Shown here piece after piece: positions 37,494-46,508 of a DNA stretch of 64,000 nucleotides. The DNA lies in the NCBI GenBank assembly GCA_030527925.1, contig JAUMZW010000004.1:1-64000 (forward strand), read 5' to 3'. Made by a program: the position numbers and the translations under genes. The notes below the pieces were generated by a model. The model was not told the origin of the DNA and did not search any database. It worked only from the letters and a program-made list of their open reading frames with translations. The stretch comes from Streptococcus sp. Lineage in GTDB: Bacteria > Bacillota > Bacilli > Lactobacillales > Streptococcaceae. How positions within the stretch are numbered: the first letter of the stretch is position 1; every line of letters begins with the position of its first letter.

Positions 37494-37898
37494 TTAATCA
37501 TCATCATCTGTTAACATTGCTGATAGAACTGAATTAACATTTTGAATATTTTCAGAGGCTTTCTCATCAAATGCTATTTGTTCACCGGTCAACGAAGCGT
37601 TAATAAATTCAATGACCATAGGCATGTTCATTCCTGCATATAAAGGAATGCCTTGTCCCTCCATAATTAAACGACTTACCACATTACAGGGTGTACCCCC
37701 TAACAAATCTGCAAAGACGACAAAATCATCAAAGTCTTTGACTGTATTAAGAAATTTATCTCTAAACTCATTTGGTCCTTCTTGCGGCAACAATGCAACT
37801 GTATGAATCGAATCTTGTGGACCCATAATCATCTCAGTGCTCGCTTTTAGAGCTTCACTAAATTCACCATGACTAACCAATACTAATTGTTTACTCAT
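37494..37898 (-). CDS. PTS EIIA, mannose/fructose/sorbose family
   Basis: A 134-aa cytoplasmic phosphocarrier. The phospho-accepting His is in LVSHGEF (His10), and FADLLGGTPCNVVSRL is the family hallmark. It passes phosphate from HPr to the EIIB encoded upstream. It starts 3 nt after the EIID gene and is the last PTS subunit in the operon. It probably corresponds to AgaF/GadF in homologous clusters. Confidence 0.9.
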   Translation of the reverse strand: MSKQLVLVSHGEFSEALKASTEMIMGPQDSIHTVALLPQEGPNEFRDKFLNTVKDFDDFVVFADLLGGTPCNVVSRLIMEGQGIPLYAGMNMPMVIEFINASLTGEQIAFDEKASENIQNVNSVLSAMLTDDDD

Positions 37899-37901
37899 TT
37901 A

Positions 37902-38723
37902 TTACATCCCCATACCTAGCACAAAATGACCAAATCCTGAAAGTCCAAGTGCAAGAACGATGATAATTAGAATTACTTTTGTTGATGTCATTCCTTTACG
38001 TCCAAGTGCCCAGAATACCCAACCAGTGAATAAAGCAGGTACTAAACGTGGGAAGATTTGATTGATTAATTCTTGAATTGCAATTGTTTTTTCACCGATT
38101 TTTGGTGCATACGAAACATCAAAATTAATCATTGTTGCAATTAATGCACCCAACATAAAGACACCTAATACTGATGCTGAATCAATAAGTAGGGTTAAGC
38201 GATCACGCATATTATTTACTAGTGCTGTTCCTTCTTTATATGCATACTCCAACTGCTTCCAACGGAAGATGTCATAAACGATTGCTACTGCTACCCACAT
38301 AAATATTCCTAAAGGATTTCCAACCTTGGCCATAGAAGCTGCGATAGATCCCATAATAGCTGGAATCAATGAACCAAAAATTGAATCTCCCATTGGAGCA
38401 AATGGTCCCATTAAACCTGTCTTAACACCATTAACTGCATCTTTTGAAGCAATCCCTTCATTCTCTTCTAACGCAAGATCAATCCCAGCAATAATAGTAT
38501 GGAAAAAGTTAGAAGTGTTAAAGAATTGAGTATGCATTTTCATCATCTCTTTAAGTTCAGGCGTATTGTCTCCATACATTTTACGTAATTGCGGTAAAAT
38601 CATATATAGATAGCCTGACGCTTGCATACGCTCATAGTTCCAACCTAATTGGAATGTAAATAAACTACGTTTATTGATTTGCTTAAAATCTTCTTTTGTT
38701 AACTTATAATTAGACTTCATCAT
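37902..38723 (-). CDS. PTS EIID, mannose/fructose/sorbose family
   Basis: A membrane subunit of 273 aa with NKRSLFTFQLGWNYERMQASGY at the start and AVNGVKTGLMGPFAPMGDSIFGSLIPAI, which are characteristic of EIID. Two adjacent ATGs (38723 and 38720) follow GGGGA; either could start it. It overlaps the end of the EIIC gene by 14 nt. With EIIC it forms the sugar channel. Five to six hydrophobic segments lie mostly in the C-terminal half. Confidence 0.9.
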   Translation of the reverse strand: MMKSNYKLTKEDFKQINKRSLFTFQLGWNYERMQASGYLYMILPQLRKMYGDNTPELKEMMKMHTQFFNTSNFFHTIIAGIDLALEENEGIASKDAVNGVKTGLMGPFAPMGDSIFGSLIPAIMGSIAASMAKVGNPLGIFMWVAVAIVYDIFRWKQLEYAYKEGTALVNNMRDRLTLLIDSASVLGVFMLGALIATMINFDVSYAPKIGEKTIAIQELINQIFPRLVPALFTGWVFWALGRKGMTSTKVILIIIVLALGLSGFGHFVLGMGM

Positions 38724-39622
38724 CTTCAATTTCCCCACTTTCTGTTTGAGTAGCTTCAACAACTACTGTTCCAGATTTTTGACTGATTTTATAATGTATT
38801 ACAGCGACAAAAATTCCGATAATTGCAATTCCAATCATTGGAAGTCCTTTGTCAAAAGCACCAGAAGCAAAATCAATTGGCTCTTTTACTTTTTCGTTAA
38901 AACCTGCAACTAATTTAGAAACAGAGCCACTAATTGTAGATAATCCTGTAAATACAGTTGTTAACATAGCTGTGATTCCAAAACCAAGTGCTAAATAATG
39001 TAAGTTACGTCTAATAGGTAGGTAATGAAGTAAGATTGCAAATCCAAGTCCAGGAAGCATTTTAGACGCTAATGTCATACCATCAGCAACCCATTTATTA
39101 GCTTCAATAAAATCAACAATATGTTTTACAAAATCACCACCAAGCCAAAGTGCTAGAAAAACTGGCAAAGCACGAGATAAAGCCCACGGTATTGCACCTA
39201 ATAAATAATTACGTTCAATTGCCTTACAGTCATGATTCTCCACTGCTGCATCAACACGATGTGCAAAATAAGTTGTTGAAAAACGTCCAATAATATCAGC
39301 GTAAGTTAGTAGTGCTGCAACTGGAACAGCAATAGTCGAAAGAGCTAGTTCTGGGTTAATTCCTTTTTGCAACTGAGAAAGCTGTTGCTATAACAGCACC
39401 TGAAGTAGCATCGATACGTGAAGCACCTCCAAAAGTACCCACACCAAGTACAACAAGTTGTAAAGATCCTCCAATAAAGAGTCCTTTACCCATATCTCCC
39501 ATAACTAAACCTGTCACAAAGCCTGCAAAGACTGGTGAGCCTGCAGATGTCACTATAGTCAACTCATCACAAATTTGATAGGCTGAGTATAGAGTTAATA
39601 AAAGTATTTGCCACCATTGCAT
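38710..39622 (-). pseudogene. PTS EIIC gene broken by a +1 frameshift in an A5 run
   Basis: The gene begins at the ATG 39620-39622 (GGAGG 8 nt upstream) as MQWWQILLLTLYSAYQICDE and continues with TFGGASRIDATSGAVIATAF typical of mannose-family EIIC. At 39364-39368 five A (minus strand) occur where four would keep the frame: the first frame ends two codons later (KRN, stop), while the next frame carries on with KGINPELALSTIAVPVAALL to the normal C-terminus. The two pieces join into one complete EIIC of about 300 residues. Without a functional EIIC the importer fails. A homopolymer sequencing error is the main alternative. Confidence 0.85.
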
Positions 39623-39663
39623 AATCGTATCCTCCAATTTTTATTTTTCATTTATGCCGTAAA

Positions 39664-40149
39664 TTATCTTACTTTATCTAATAAAGGTAAGAATTCCTTA
39701 GGAGTATCGCCTGGTACCATTTGATGAATGAGATGAACACCGTGTTCTTTTAAAGCATCAAATGTTTTAATATCATCATCAACCACATTAACAGAACGTG
39801 TTACTGACTTAGTTTCATCCGATTGAGACATATTGCCTACATTTAATTCTTCAATTTTTACCCCATGTTCTACCAAACCTAAAAATGGTTGGGGTCTCTT
39901 ACAAACGATTAATAGACGCTGCGAATCATATTTACCAGCCAAAATATTTGTTGCTGCTTTCTCAACAGTCAAAACTGATAAGCGAACACCAGCAGGAACA
40001 GCTAATTTCAATCCTGCTTTCTCAATATCGTTATTAACAACTTCGTTATCAACAACCATAATACGAGTAATTCCTAATTTAGTTGTCCATAGATTTGCCA
40101 CTTGTCCATGAATCAAACGTCCATCAATACGTGCTCCAATAATTGCCAT
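39664..40149 (-). CDS. PTS EIIB, mannose/fructose/sorbose family
   Basis: A 161-aa cytoplasmic subunit. ARIDGRLIHGQVANLW places the phospho-accepting His at about residue 14. It receives phosphate from EIIA and passes it to the sugar during transport. Its ATG overlaps the bgaC stop codon by 1 nt (TAATG), so it is translationally coupled to the glycosidase. Confidence 0.92.
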   Translation of the reverse strand: MAIIGARIDGRLIHGQVANLWTTKLGITRIMVVDNEVVNNDIEKAGLKLAVPAGVRLSVLTVEKAATNILAGKYDSQRLLIVCKRPQPFLGLVEHGVKIEELNVGNMSQSDETKSVTRSVNVVDDDIKTFDALKEHGVHLIHQMVPGDTPKEFLPLLDKVR

Positions 40150-41933
40150 TATTCTTTCTCCTTCATTTCTTTAAATATTGGTTGATTAACCAAATTAATA
40201 TAGTTACTGAATTTTCCTTCAGTCTCAAAAATAATAATTCTGTTTTTTCCGTGTTTTAAAAAGCCATGTGGAATATAGAGAGATAGTGTCGGACCAACAC
40301 CCCAAAATCTTCCAATATGATGATCATTAACAAACACAACTCCTTTACCAAAACCAGATAAATCTATATAGGTATCATTAACAGTAACGAGTTCAAAATC
40401 ATAAGCATAAAATGCAGGTTGATTTTCTTCCCATTTCCCACTAAAAGTCACTTTACTTGAATTATCTAAGGCAATTGGATAGTGTTTCCACCCAAGCATA
40501 AAGTGTAAATCTCTTATCACACCTGTTCTGATACCTTTTTCTTGTGTATCAGCAAACAATTTATGACCATAGTTGACACGTCCCATGTTTTCCACAAGAA
40601 TTTTGATATTACCTTGTTCATCTTTAGATGTAGGAACAAAAATATCCTCACCGATTTCAATTTGATATTGTGTCTTAATGAAATGATTGTCAACGTAAAA
40701 CTGTATCCTATCTCTCCCATCAATAACCCTAAAACGTTCTTCTTCTGAGTCCCAAGTTTGATTTGTTTCGTACAATAGATATCCATAACCTTGGTCAAGT
40801 TCTCTCATTGATTTTGGATATTTACTTTCAATAACTCTTCCTAAACTCTCTAATGTAGCAAATAAGCTAACTTTGTCCGATAATTGTATCTTTTCAACAG
40901 CCATTGTATCTTTTATTAACGGGGCAGTTTGAATCAAATTTGGAAAATATTCTTCTAACATTACTTTAAGTGCATAGTATTTAGAAGTAGGATTTCCTTG
41001 CTCATTTAAGATTGCATCATAATCATACGAAGTGACTTGTGGCAAATCAATGACTCCTCTAGCTGAACAACCATTCATAAAATGGAAATTTGTCCCTCCA
41101 TGAAACATGTAAAGATTAATACTACCAATTTCCATACATTCCTTAACTGAATCTGCTAGTTCTTTAGGGTCTCGTTTTATGATTGGTTCTTTCCAACGAT
41201 TAAACCAACCATCCCAAAATTCCATACACATTAACGGCCACTCTTTTTGATGCTTATTGATAAATGCTTTTAAGTGCGAAAAATTATAGGATGCTTTAGA
41301 ACCAAAATTTCCAGTTACCAAAATATCCTCTTGAATTAGACTACCTGCTTTCAAAGTAGCTTGCCAAGGTCCATCTGATGTAAATAATGGACAAGTTACT
41401 CCGTTTTGTCTCATTAACTCTTTTAAAGCATGTAGATATTCCTTATCCTCACCATAAGAACCATATTCGTTTTCCACTTGCATCATCAAAATGTTACCAC
41501 CTTCATCAAGTTGGTGAGGAACCAAATGCTTAAATAATTCTACATAATAATCCGAAACATGTTGCAAATATTTTTCATCTGCCGAGCGTAATCTGATATC
41601 ATCTTTTAGCAACCAATAAGGAAAACCGCCAAACTCCCACTCTGCACATATAAACGGTGATGGTCTAACAATTGCATAAAGTCCAAGCTTTTGAGCAGTA
41701 TTTAAAAAACTTTCAATATCTAAAATTCCTGAAAAATCAAACTGACCTTTTCTCGGTTCATGTAAATTCCAAGGAACATAGGTTTCAACTGTATTAAAAC
41801 CAAGAGACTTAAGATTATAAAGTGAATGATACCAGTCATCAGGATGAATACGAAAATAATGTATCGCACCAGATAAAATTTTGAAAGGTTTATCATCAAC
41901 TAAAAATTCATTAGTAATTTCAAATTTTACCAA
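40149..41933 (-). CDS. bgaC: Beta-galactosidase, GH35 (BgaC-like)
   Basis: The 594-aa enzyme has no signal peptide or anchor visible. It has GH35 marks: KILSGAIHYFRIHPDDWYH at the start, the acid/base Glu in QVENEYGSYG and the nucleophile Glu in CMEFWDGWF, then C-terminal jelly-roll domains. The pneumococcal homologue BgaC cleaves Gal-beta-1,3-GlcNAc ends of host glycans; that specificity is inferred. The start is a TTG (41931-41933) with AAGGAGG 6 nt upstream; no ATG fits. It heads the operon EIIB-EIIC-EIID-EIIA-agaS. The promoter has a consensus TTGACA and a cre-like element downstream of the -10. Confidence 0.92.
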   Translation of the reverse strand: MVKFEITNEFLVDDKPFKILSGAIHYFRIHPDDWYHSLYNLKSLGFNTVETYVPWNLHEPRKGQFDFSGILDIESFLNTAQKLGLYAIVRPSPFICAEWEFGGFPYWLLKDDIRLRSADEKYLQHVSDYYVELFKHLVPHQLDEGGNILMMQVENEYGSYGEDKEYLHALKELMRQNGVTCPLFTSDGPWQATLKAGSLIQEDILVTGNFGSKASYNFSHLKAFINKHQKEWPLMCMEFWDGWFNRWKEPIIKRDPKELADSVKECMEIGSINLYMFHGGTNFHFMNGCSARGVIDLPQVTSYDYDAILNEQGNPTSKYYALKVMLEEYFPNLIQTAPLIKDTMAVEKIQLSDKVSLFATLESLGRVIESKYPKSMRELDQGYGYLLYETNQTWDSEEERFRVIDGRDRIQFYVDNHFIKTQYQIEIGEDIFVPTSKDEQGNIKILVENMGRVNYGHKLFADTQEKGIRTGVIRDLHFMLGWKHYPIALDNSSKVTFSGKWEENQPAFYAYDFELVTVNDTYIDLSGFGKGVVFVNDHHIGRFWGVGPTLSLYIPHGFLKHGKNRIIIFETEGKFSNYINLVNQPIFKEMKEKE

Positions 41934-41952
41934 ATATGACCTCCTTCATATT

Positions 41953-41966
41953 TGAAACCCTTTACA
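41953..41966. promoter_or_regulatory. cre-like site between the bgaC promoter and start
   Basis: TGTAAAGGGTTTCA (minus strand) matches the CcpA consensus except for one central base. It lies downstream of the -10, a position where CcpA acts as a roadblock. Confidence 0.55.
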
Positions 41967-41972
41967 TAATTT

Positions 41973-42001
41973 AATATATTAATTTTCATAAAAAATGTCA
42001 A
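41973..42001 (-). promoter_or_regulatory. bgaC operon promoter
   Basis: A perfect TTGACA (41996-42001) lies 17 nt from TATATT (41973-41978). The -10 is embedded in the palindrome TTAATATATTAA (41971-41982), a possible operator for the divergent GntR regulator. Confidence 0.8.
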
Positions 42002-42069
42002 GCTTTTTTCCATTTTTTTTTATTTTATGGTAAAATTATGTTAGGGAAATCTGAAAGTGAGGTGAAATA

Positions 42070-42783
42070 ATGGCTATTCCTAAATATCAACGCATCATTG
42101 ATGATTTAAAACAAAAATTAATCAGCGGTGAATTTGAAAGTGATGATAAGTTCTATACAGAAGCTGAACTTATTGAAATGTATGATGTTAGTTCAATTAC
42201 AGTTGTCCGTGCTCTCAATGAGCTCGCTAAAGAAGGATACATTGTTCGTAAGCAAGGTAAAGGGACATTCGTATCTCGTGCACGAAAGCATAAACTAGTT
42301 AAATTCTCAGACATTGAAGTCTTTCCAATGAACCACGAAGAGGTTGTTGTTTTAAGCATCGAACGTGGCAATGATGATTCCTATTGTAAAAAATTGGATA
42401 TTTGTAATAAAAAGTTTTATTACAAGATTGAACGTATTAGACGAGCTGAAGGTACAGCATATATCTTCCAGACTTCGTACATACCTGAACAATACATCAA
42501 TTCACATTATCCAAATTTAGATTATTACCAATCTATCTATCGACGTTTTCGTGAAGACTTCCATATTCATATGAACGAAGAGCACTTTTGGGAAACAAAT
42601 GAAGTTACATTCCCAAGTCCTAAAAAAGTTGCTGAACGCTTAGAAATTTCAGAAAATTTTCCAACAGTCTTCCAAACTAAGTTAACTCGATTACGTAAAA
42701 CTAATCAAATTATTGAATATGCAGAGACTTATAAACGTGGAGATTATTACAAAATAAAATTAGTTGCAAATAATAAACACTAA
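42070..42783 (+). CDS. GntR/HutC family transcriptional regulator (BgaR-like)
   Basis: A 237-aa regulator with an N-terminal GntR winged helix (DDKFYTEAELIEMYDVSSITVVRALNELAKEGYIVRKQGKGTFV region, about residues 20-70) and a C-terminal UTRA ligand-binding domain. It is divergent from bgaC, separated by 136 nt, so it probably controls the bga/aga operon in response to the sugar phosphate made there. GAGGTGAAATA precedes the ATG and an extended -10 (TGGTAAAAT, 42031-42036) lies upstream. A hairpin (42791-42831) follows it. Confidence 0.9.
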   Translation: MAIPKYQRIIDDLKQKLISGEFESDDKFYTEAELIEMYDVSSITVVRALNELAKEGYIVRKQGKGTFVSRARKHKLVKFSDIEVFPMNHEEVVVLSIERGNDDSYCKKLDICNKKFYYKIERIRRAEGTAYIFQTSYIPEQYINSHYPNLDYYQSIYRRFREDFHIHMNEEHFWETNEVTFPSPKKVAERLEISENFPTVFQTKLTRLRKTNQIIEYAETYKRGDYYKIKLVANNKH

Positions 42784-42790
42784 TTCATGC

Positions 42791-42831
42791 CTAACAAGCT
42801 GAGATAACTTTTGATTATTTTGGCTTGTTAG
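42791..42831 (+). terminator. Possible terminator after the GntR gene
   Basis: CTAACAAGC and GCTTGTTAG (9 bp) enclose a 23-nt loop. A T-run occurs about 12 nt later, so termination is uncertain. The gene is convergent with pyrC. Confidence 0.4.
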
Positions 42832-42940
42832 AACAGATGTGTTTATTTTTTTGTACCCTAATTTCAAATCTCATACTAAAAAAGTACTAAAATAATTAGG
42901 AAGCAATAATCAACCTATATATTTTAATACTATTTTTTCT

Positions 42941-44212
42941 TTATTTTCCGGTAAAAATAACCTTGCCTTCACAGATTGTATAATACACTTTACCAAATAA
43001 TTCATCTCCAACAAAAGGCGAGTTATTAGCTTTGGAGTAAAAATCCGATGCTATTATCCTCTTTTCATTTGGGTTAAAAATCACAAAATCAGCCGGTCCA
43101 CCTTCTTGGATATACCCTCCATCAAAATTATAAAGTCGGCTTGGATTATAAGTCATTTTTTCAAGTAACTGCATTAATGTCAATTCACCTGTATGAACAA
43201 GATGTGTCAAACCAAGAGATAATGAGGTTTCAAGACCTGTCATTCCCGATGGTGCAGTTGTGATATCAGAAACATCTTTTTCATCAGAATGGTGAGGAGC
43301 ATGGTCAGTCGCAATCACTGAAATCACACCTGACTTTAATCCATCAATAATAGCTAAACGGTCTTTATTTGTTCGTAGAGGTGGATTCATCTTAGCTGCA
43401 GCACCTTTTTCAAGTAATAGTTCTTCTGTTTTAGAAAAATGTTGTGGTGCTACTTCGGCAGTTATTTTTGCTCCAAGTACTTGTGCAAACTCCACAACTT
43501 TAACAGATTCAGCCTTGGACAAATGTTGGATATGAAGATGTGCCTGTCTATCATATGCTATCATAGCATCTCTAGCAATCATACTATACTCTGCAACACC
43601 TGTTGCACCACATATATGAAAAGCGGATTGAGCAATATGCTCATTAAATCCAAGAATACCATTCAATTCAGGATCCTCTTCATGAAGCGCAATAAAAGTA
43701 CCTAATTTTTTTGAACGATCAAGTGCTTCTTTTACAATTTTTGTACTTTGAAGCGGTATACCATCATCAGAAAAACTAACTGCTCCTGCTTCAAATAGAG
43801 ATTCAAAATCCGTTAAAGTTTGTCCATCAAAATTTTTTGTAATTGAAGCATTTGTATGAATGTGTATGGCTTCTTTAGATGCAGAATCTAAAACCTCCTG
43901 TAAAGTTTCTACAGTTGATATCGTAGGATTAGTATTTGCCATCATGACAACTCTAGTAAAACCACCAGCTGCAGCAGCTAAACTACCTGTATGAATATCC
44001 TCCTTATGAGTTTGTCCTGGTTCACGAAAATGAACATGTATATCTACTAGACCAGGTGCCACAACACAGCCACTAGCATCAATAATATCAGCATCAACAT
44101 CATTAACTTCACTTGCTATTTTAATAATACGTCCTTGATCAACAAGAATATCTGCAATTTGATCAACCTTTGATTTTGGGTCTATAACACGACCATTTTT
44201 AATTAATAACAT
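42941..44212 (-). CDS. pyrC: Dihydroorotase
   Basis: Cyclises carbamoyl aspartate to dihydroorotate in pyrimidine synthesis. The 423-aa type-I enzyme has the zinc ligands in [10 protein letters not shown] and ATDHAPHH, and the [10 protein letters not shown] segment. AAAGGAG precedes the ATG. It is 10 nt after ung at the 3' end of the pyrF-pyrE cluster, although an amidase and amino-acid transport genes lie in between. Confidence 0.95.
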   Translation of the reverse strand: MLLIKNGRVIDPKSKVDQIADILVDQGRIIKIASEVNDVDADIIDASGCVVAPGLVDIHVHFREPGQTHKEDIHTGSLAAAAGGFTRVVMMANTNPTISTVETLQEVLDSASKEAIHIHTNASITKNFDGQTLTDFESLFEAGAVSFSDDGIPLQSTKIVKEALDRSKKLGTFIALHEEDPELNGILGFNEHIAQSAFHICGATGVAEYSMIARDAMIAYDRQAHLHIQHLSKAESVKVVEFAQVLGAKITAEVAPQHFSKTEELLLEKGAAAKMNPPLRTNKDRLAIIDGLKSGVISVIATDHAPHHSDEKDVSDITTAPSGMTGLETSLSLGLTHLVHTGELTLMQLLEKMTYNPSRLYNFDGGYIQEGGPADFVIFNPNEKRIIASDFYSKANNSPFVGDELFGKVYYTICEGKVIFTGK

Positions 44213-44222
44213 CTGTACTCCT

Positions 44223-44876
44223 TTATTTTAACCAATCAATAGGTAATTGATTAGTAGAAATTAAATATTTATTAGCCTTAGAAAAAGGTTTTGAACCCCA
44301 AAAACCTCTATAAACAGATAATGGACTTGGGTGGGATGACTCAATAATACAATGATGCTTTGAAGTAATCAAAGTTTTTTTCTTTCTTGCAAAAGCTCCC
44401 CAAAGTATAAAAACTATTGAATCTTCTTTTTCATTTAATAGTGAAATCATTTCATCAGTAAAGGTCTCCCAAATGAGACCCTGGTGTGAATTAGGCTTAC
44501 TTTTCTCAACTGTTAAGCATGAGTTTAGTAGCAAAACACCTTGTTTTGCCCAAGATGTTAAGTCATGATTCCTTTTCTCTCCTATGTCCGATTTCAATTC
44601 TTTTAAAATATTTACAAGTGAGGGTGGAGGAGCAATATCTTCTGGTACTGAAAATGACAAACCTTGTGCTTGTTTAGGCCCATGATAAGGATCTTGACCT
44701 AAAATCACAATCTTAGTATTTGAATACGATGTTTCTTTTAATGCCCTAAAAATATTATCTTTTGCTGGATACACAGTCTTATTTGAATACTGTTCCTCAA
44801 TAAATTGTTTGATTCTAAAAAAATAATTTTCGCCTAATCTGTCCTTTAATAAATAGTACCAATCTGAATGCTTCAC
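44223..44876 (-). CDS. ung: Uracil-DNA glycosylase
   Basis: Removes uracil from DNA. The 217-aa family-1 enzyme has the water-activating motif [17 protein letters not shown] and the HPSPLS loop. The start is a GTG (44874-44876) preceded by GGAGGGG. It lies upstream of pyrC as in related streptococci. Confidence 0.96.
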   Translation of the reverse strand: MKHSDWYYLLKDRLGENYFFRIKQFIEEQYSNKTVYPAKDNIFRALKETSYSNTKIVILGQDPYHGPKQAQGLSFSVPEDIAPPPSLVNILKELKSDIGEKRNHDLTSWAKQGVLLLNSCLTVEKSKPNSHQGLIWETFTDEMISLLNEKEDSIVFILWGAFARKKKTLITSKHHCIIESSHPSPLSVYRGFWGSKPFSKANKYLISTNQLPIDWLK

Positions 44877-44891
44877 AGTTCCCCTCCTAGA

Positions 44892-45548
44892 TTAATAAAT
44901 CGTTAATTTATTCTCAACATAATTTTGAAAAATTTCAAAGATAAAGCACAGTACCCAATATATAAACGCAACTAAAACATACATCGACATATAGTCCCAT
45001 TCTCTACCACCAACAATTTTTGCATTCTGAAAAATATCTGGAACAGTAATCATTGCAGCTAGGGATGAACTTTTTATCATATCTAACATCACATTTCCTA
45101 AAGGTGGTATTGCAATACGAAAAGCTTGAGGTAAAATGATATAACGGATAACTTTAAAAATAGGTAAACCAAGTGACTTTGCTGCTTCCCATTGGCCGTC
45201 ATCAACTGCTAAAATAGCTGACCTAAAAATTTCTGAAATATAAGCAGAGGAAACTAAACTAAATCCTATATAAGCACAAAGTAAGGCAGGCATTTGAATA
45301 TTCAGATAAGGTAGACCAAAGTATAACATGAATAAAACAACAATCATTGGTACACCACGCATCGTAGAAACATAGACACGTGCTAATAGTTTTAAAAATC
45401 TATTTCTAGACGTCCTCATGATTGCAATCATAGTTCCTAATAATGAACCCGTTACAAAACTTAAACCTGCTATCCCAATAGTATATGGTAAACCTGTTAA
45501 AACAAATAGAAAACTTCTCTGAATTAATTGAAAATCTATAAATTGCAT
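44892..45548 (-). CDS. Polar amino-acid ABC transporter permease
   Basis: A 218-aa membrane protein of the HisM/GlnP family with about five helices and the EAA loop (DGQWEAAKSLGLPIFKVIRYI region). It is 4 nt after the binding-protein gene. No ATPase gene accompanies it, so it must use one encoded elsewhere. The last residues end at a terminator-free junction with ung. Confidence 0.88.
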   Translation of the reverse strand: MQFIDFQLIQRSFLFVLTGLPYTIGIAGLSFVTGSLLGTMIAIMRTSRNRFLKLLARVYVSTMRGVPMIVVLFMLYFGLPYLNIQMPALLCAYIGFSLVSSAYISEIFRSAILAVDDGQWEAAKSLGLPIFKVIRYIILPQAFRIAIPPLGNVMLDMIKSSSLAAMITVPDIFQNAKIVGGREWDYMSMYVLVAFIYWVLCFIFEIFQNYVENKLTIY

Positions 45549-45552
45549 TGAT

Positions 45553-46404
45553 TTACTCTACATCAGATACATCTACTTTTGGAAAATTAAAATGTTGATC
45601 TTTTGTCACATCTTGCCCACCAAAGAATTTTTCAGACAATTTTTTCAAACTTCCATCTTTTCTCATATCATCAAGAACCTTATTAGCTTTTTCTTGTAAG
45701 GTTGAATTCCCTTTTTTAATTGCAAAATTAGCTTGTGAAGGGTTGAAATATACACCATCTAGAACTTTTACTGGAATATCAGGAAGTGCTGCTGTTGCCA
45801 TTTTTTGTAAATAATAATCATTTACAATCACATCAGTACGTCCATTAGCAACATCTTGTAGGTAAACATCATTAGTTACATTATCATATATTACAAGTTC
45901 AGCTCCATATTTTTTAGCAACCTTCATGTAACTTGTTGTTGCTGCACCAGCTGCTTTTTTACCTTTTAAATCTTCCAATGATTTAATACCTGAATCATCC
46001 GATTGGCGAACAATCATTGAACCGTGTGAATATTTATGAGGTGTTGTATAAAGAAATTTCTTAGCATTTTTACTGTCTTTTTCAATCGAGTATCCAGCCA
46101 AATCAATTTGACCGCTATTTAATGCTGAAAGCATACCATCAACGTTCATTTCTACAAAATCTACTTTTAAATCCAAACGCTTTGCAATCTCTTTTATAAT
46201 TTCTACATCGTAACCAGTTAAATTATTATTTTTATCATGGAAAGACTGTGGATATAATGTCCCTGATGTTGCAACTCTTAATTTCCCTTTTTCCTCAATC
46301 TTAGTCCAATTCCCATCCTTAGATTGTGCTGTTTTCCCTTGGGAACAAGCAAAAAGTAAGATTAATGATAATCCTAAAGTAATAACCGTTAAAAGTTTTT
46401 TCAT
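45553..46404 (-). CDS. Amino-acid-binding lipoprotein (SBP family 3)
   Basis: A 283-aa lipoprotein with signal peptide and lipobox LLFAC. The mature domain has GKLRVATSGTLYPQSFHD, YDVEIIKEIAKRL and LNSGQIDLAGYSI of family-3 periplasmic-type binding proteins. Cystine or another polar amino acid is a likely ligand but cannot be read from the sequence. AGGAG precedes the ATG. A cre-like sequence lies upstream at 46439-46452. Confidence 0.88.
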   Translation of the reverse strand: MKKLLTVITLGLSLILLFACSQGKTAQSKDGNWTKIEEKGKLRVATSGTLYPQSFHDKNNNLTGYDVEIIKEIAKRLDLKVDFVEMNVDGMLSALNSGQIDLAGYSIEKDSKNAKKFLYTTPHKYSHGSMIVRQSDDSGIKSLEDLKGKKAAGAATTSYMKVAKKYGAELVIYDNVTNDVYLQDVANGRTDVIVNDYYLQKMATAALPDIPVKVLDGVYFNPSQANFAIKKGNSTLQEKANKVLDDMRKDGSLKKLSEKFFGGQDVTKDQHFNFPKVDVSDVE

Positions 46405-46438
46405 AAACTTTCATCTCCTAAATATTTTTTTCGTTTAA

Positions 46439-46452
46439 TGAAAACGATTACT
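46439..46452. promoter_or_regulatory. cre-like site upstream of the amino-acid-binding protein
   Basis: TGAAAACGATTACT matches the CcpA cre consensus except for the last base. It lies about 35 nt before the start, in the 104-nt gap after the amidase gene. Confidence 0.5.
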
Positions 46453-46508
46453 AATACTTTATCTTATTACTATAGTTTTTGCAAGTTATTTAATATAATT
46501 CTGTTCTA

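Noticed and set aside
39356..39380. Programmed frameshift in the EIIC gene
   Set aside because: The required shift is +1 after an AAA codon with a run of only five A, no pause structure is evident, and intact EIIC genes of this family are not split. Mutation or sequencing error is simpler.
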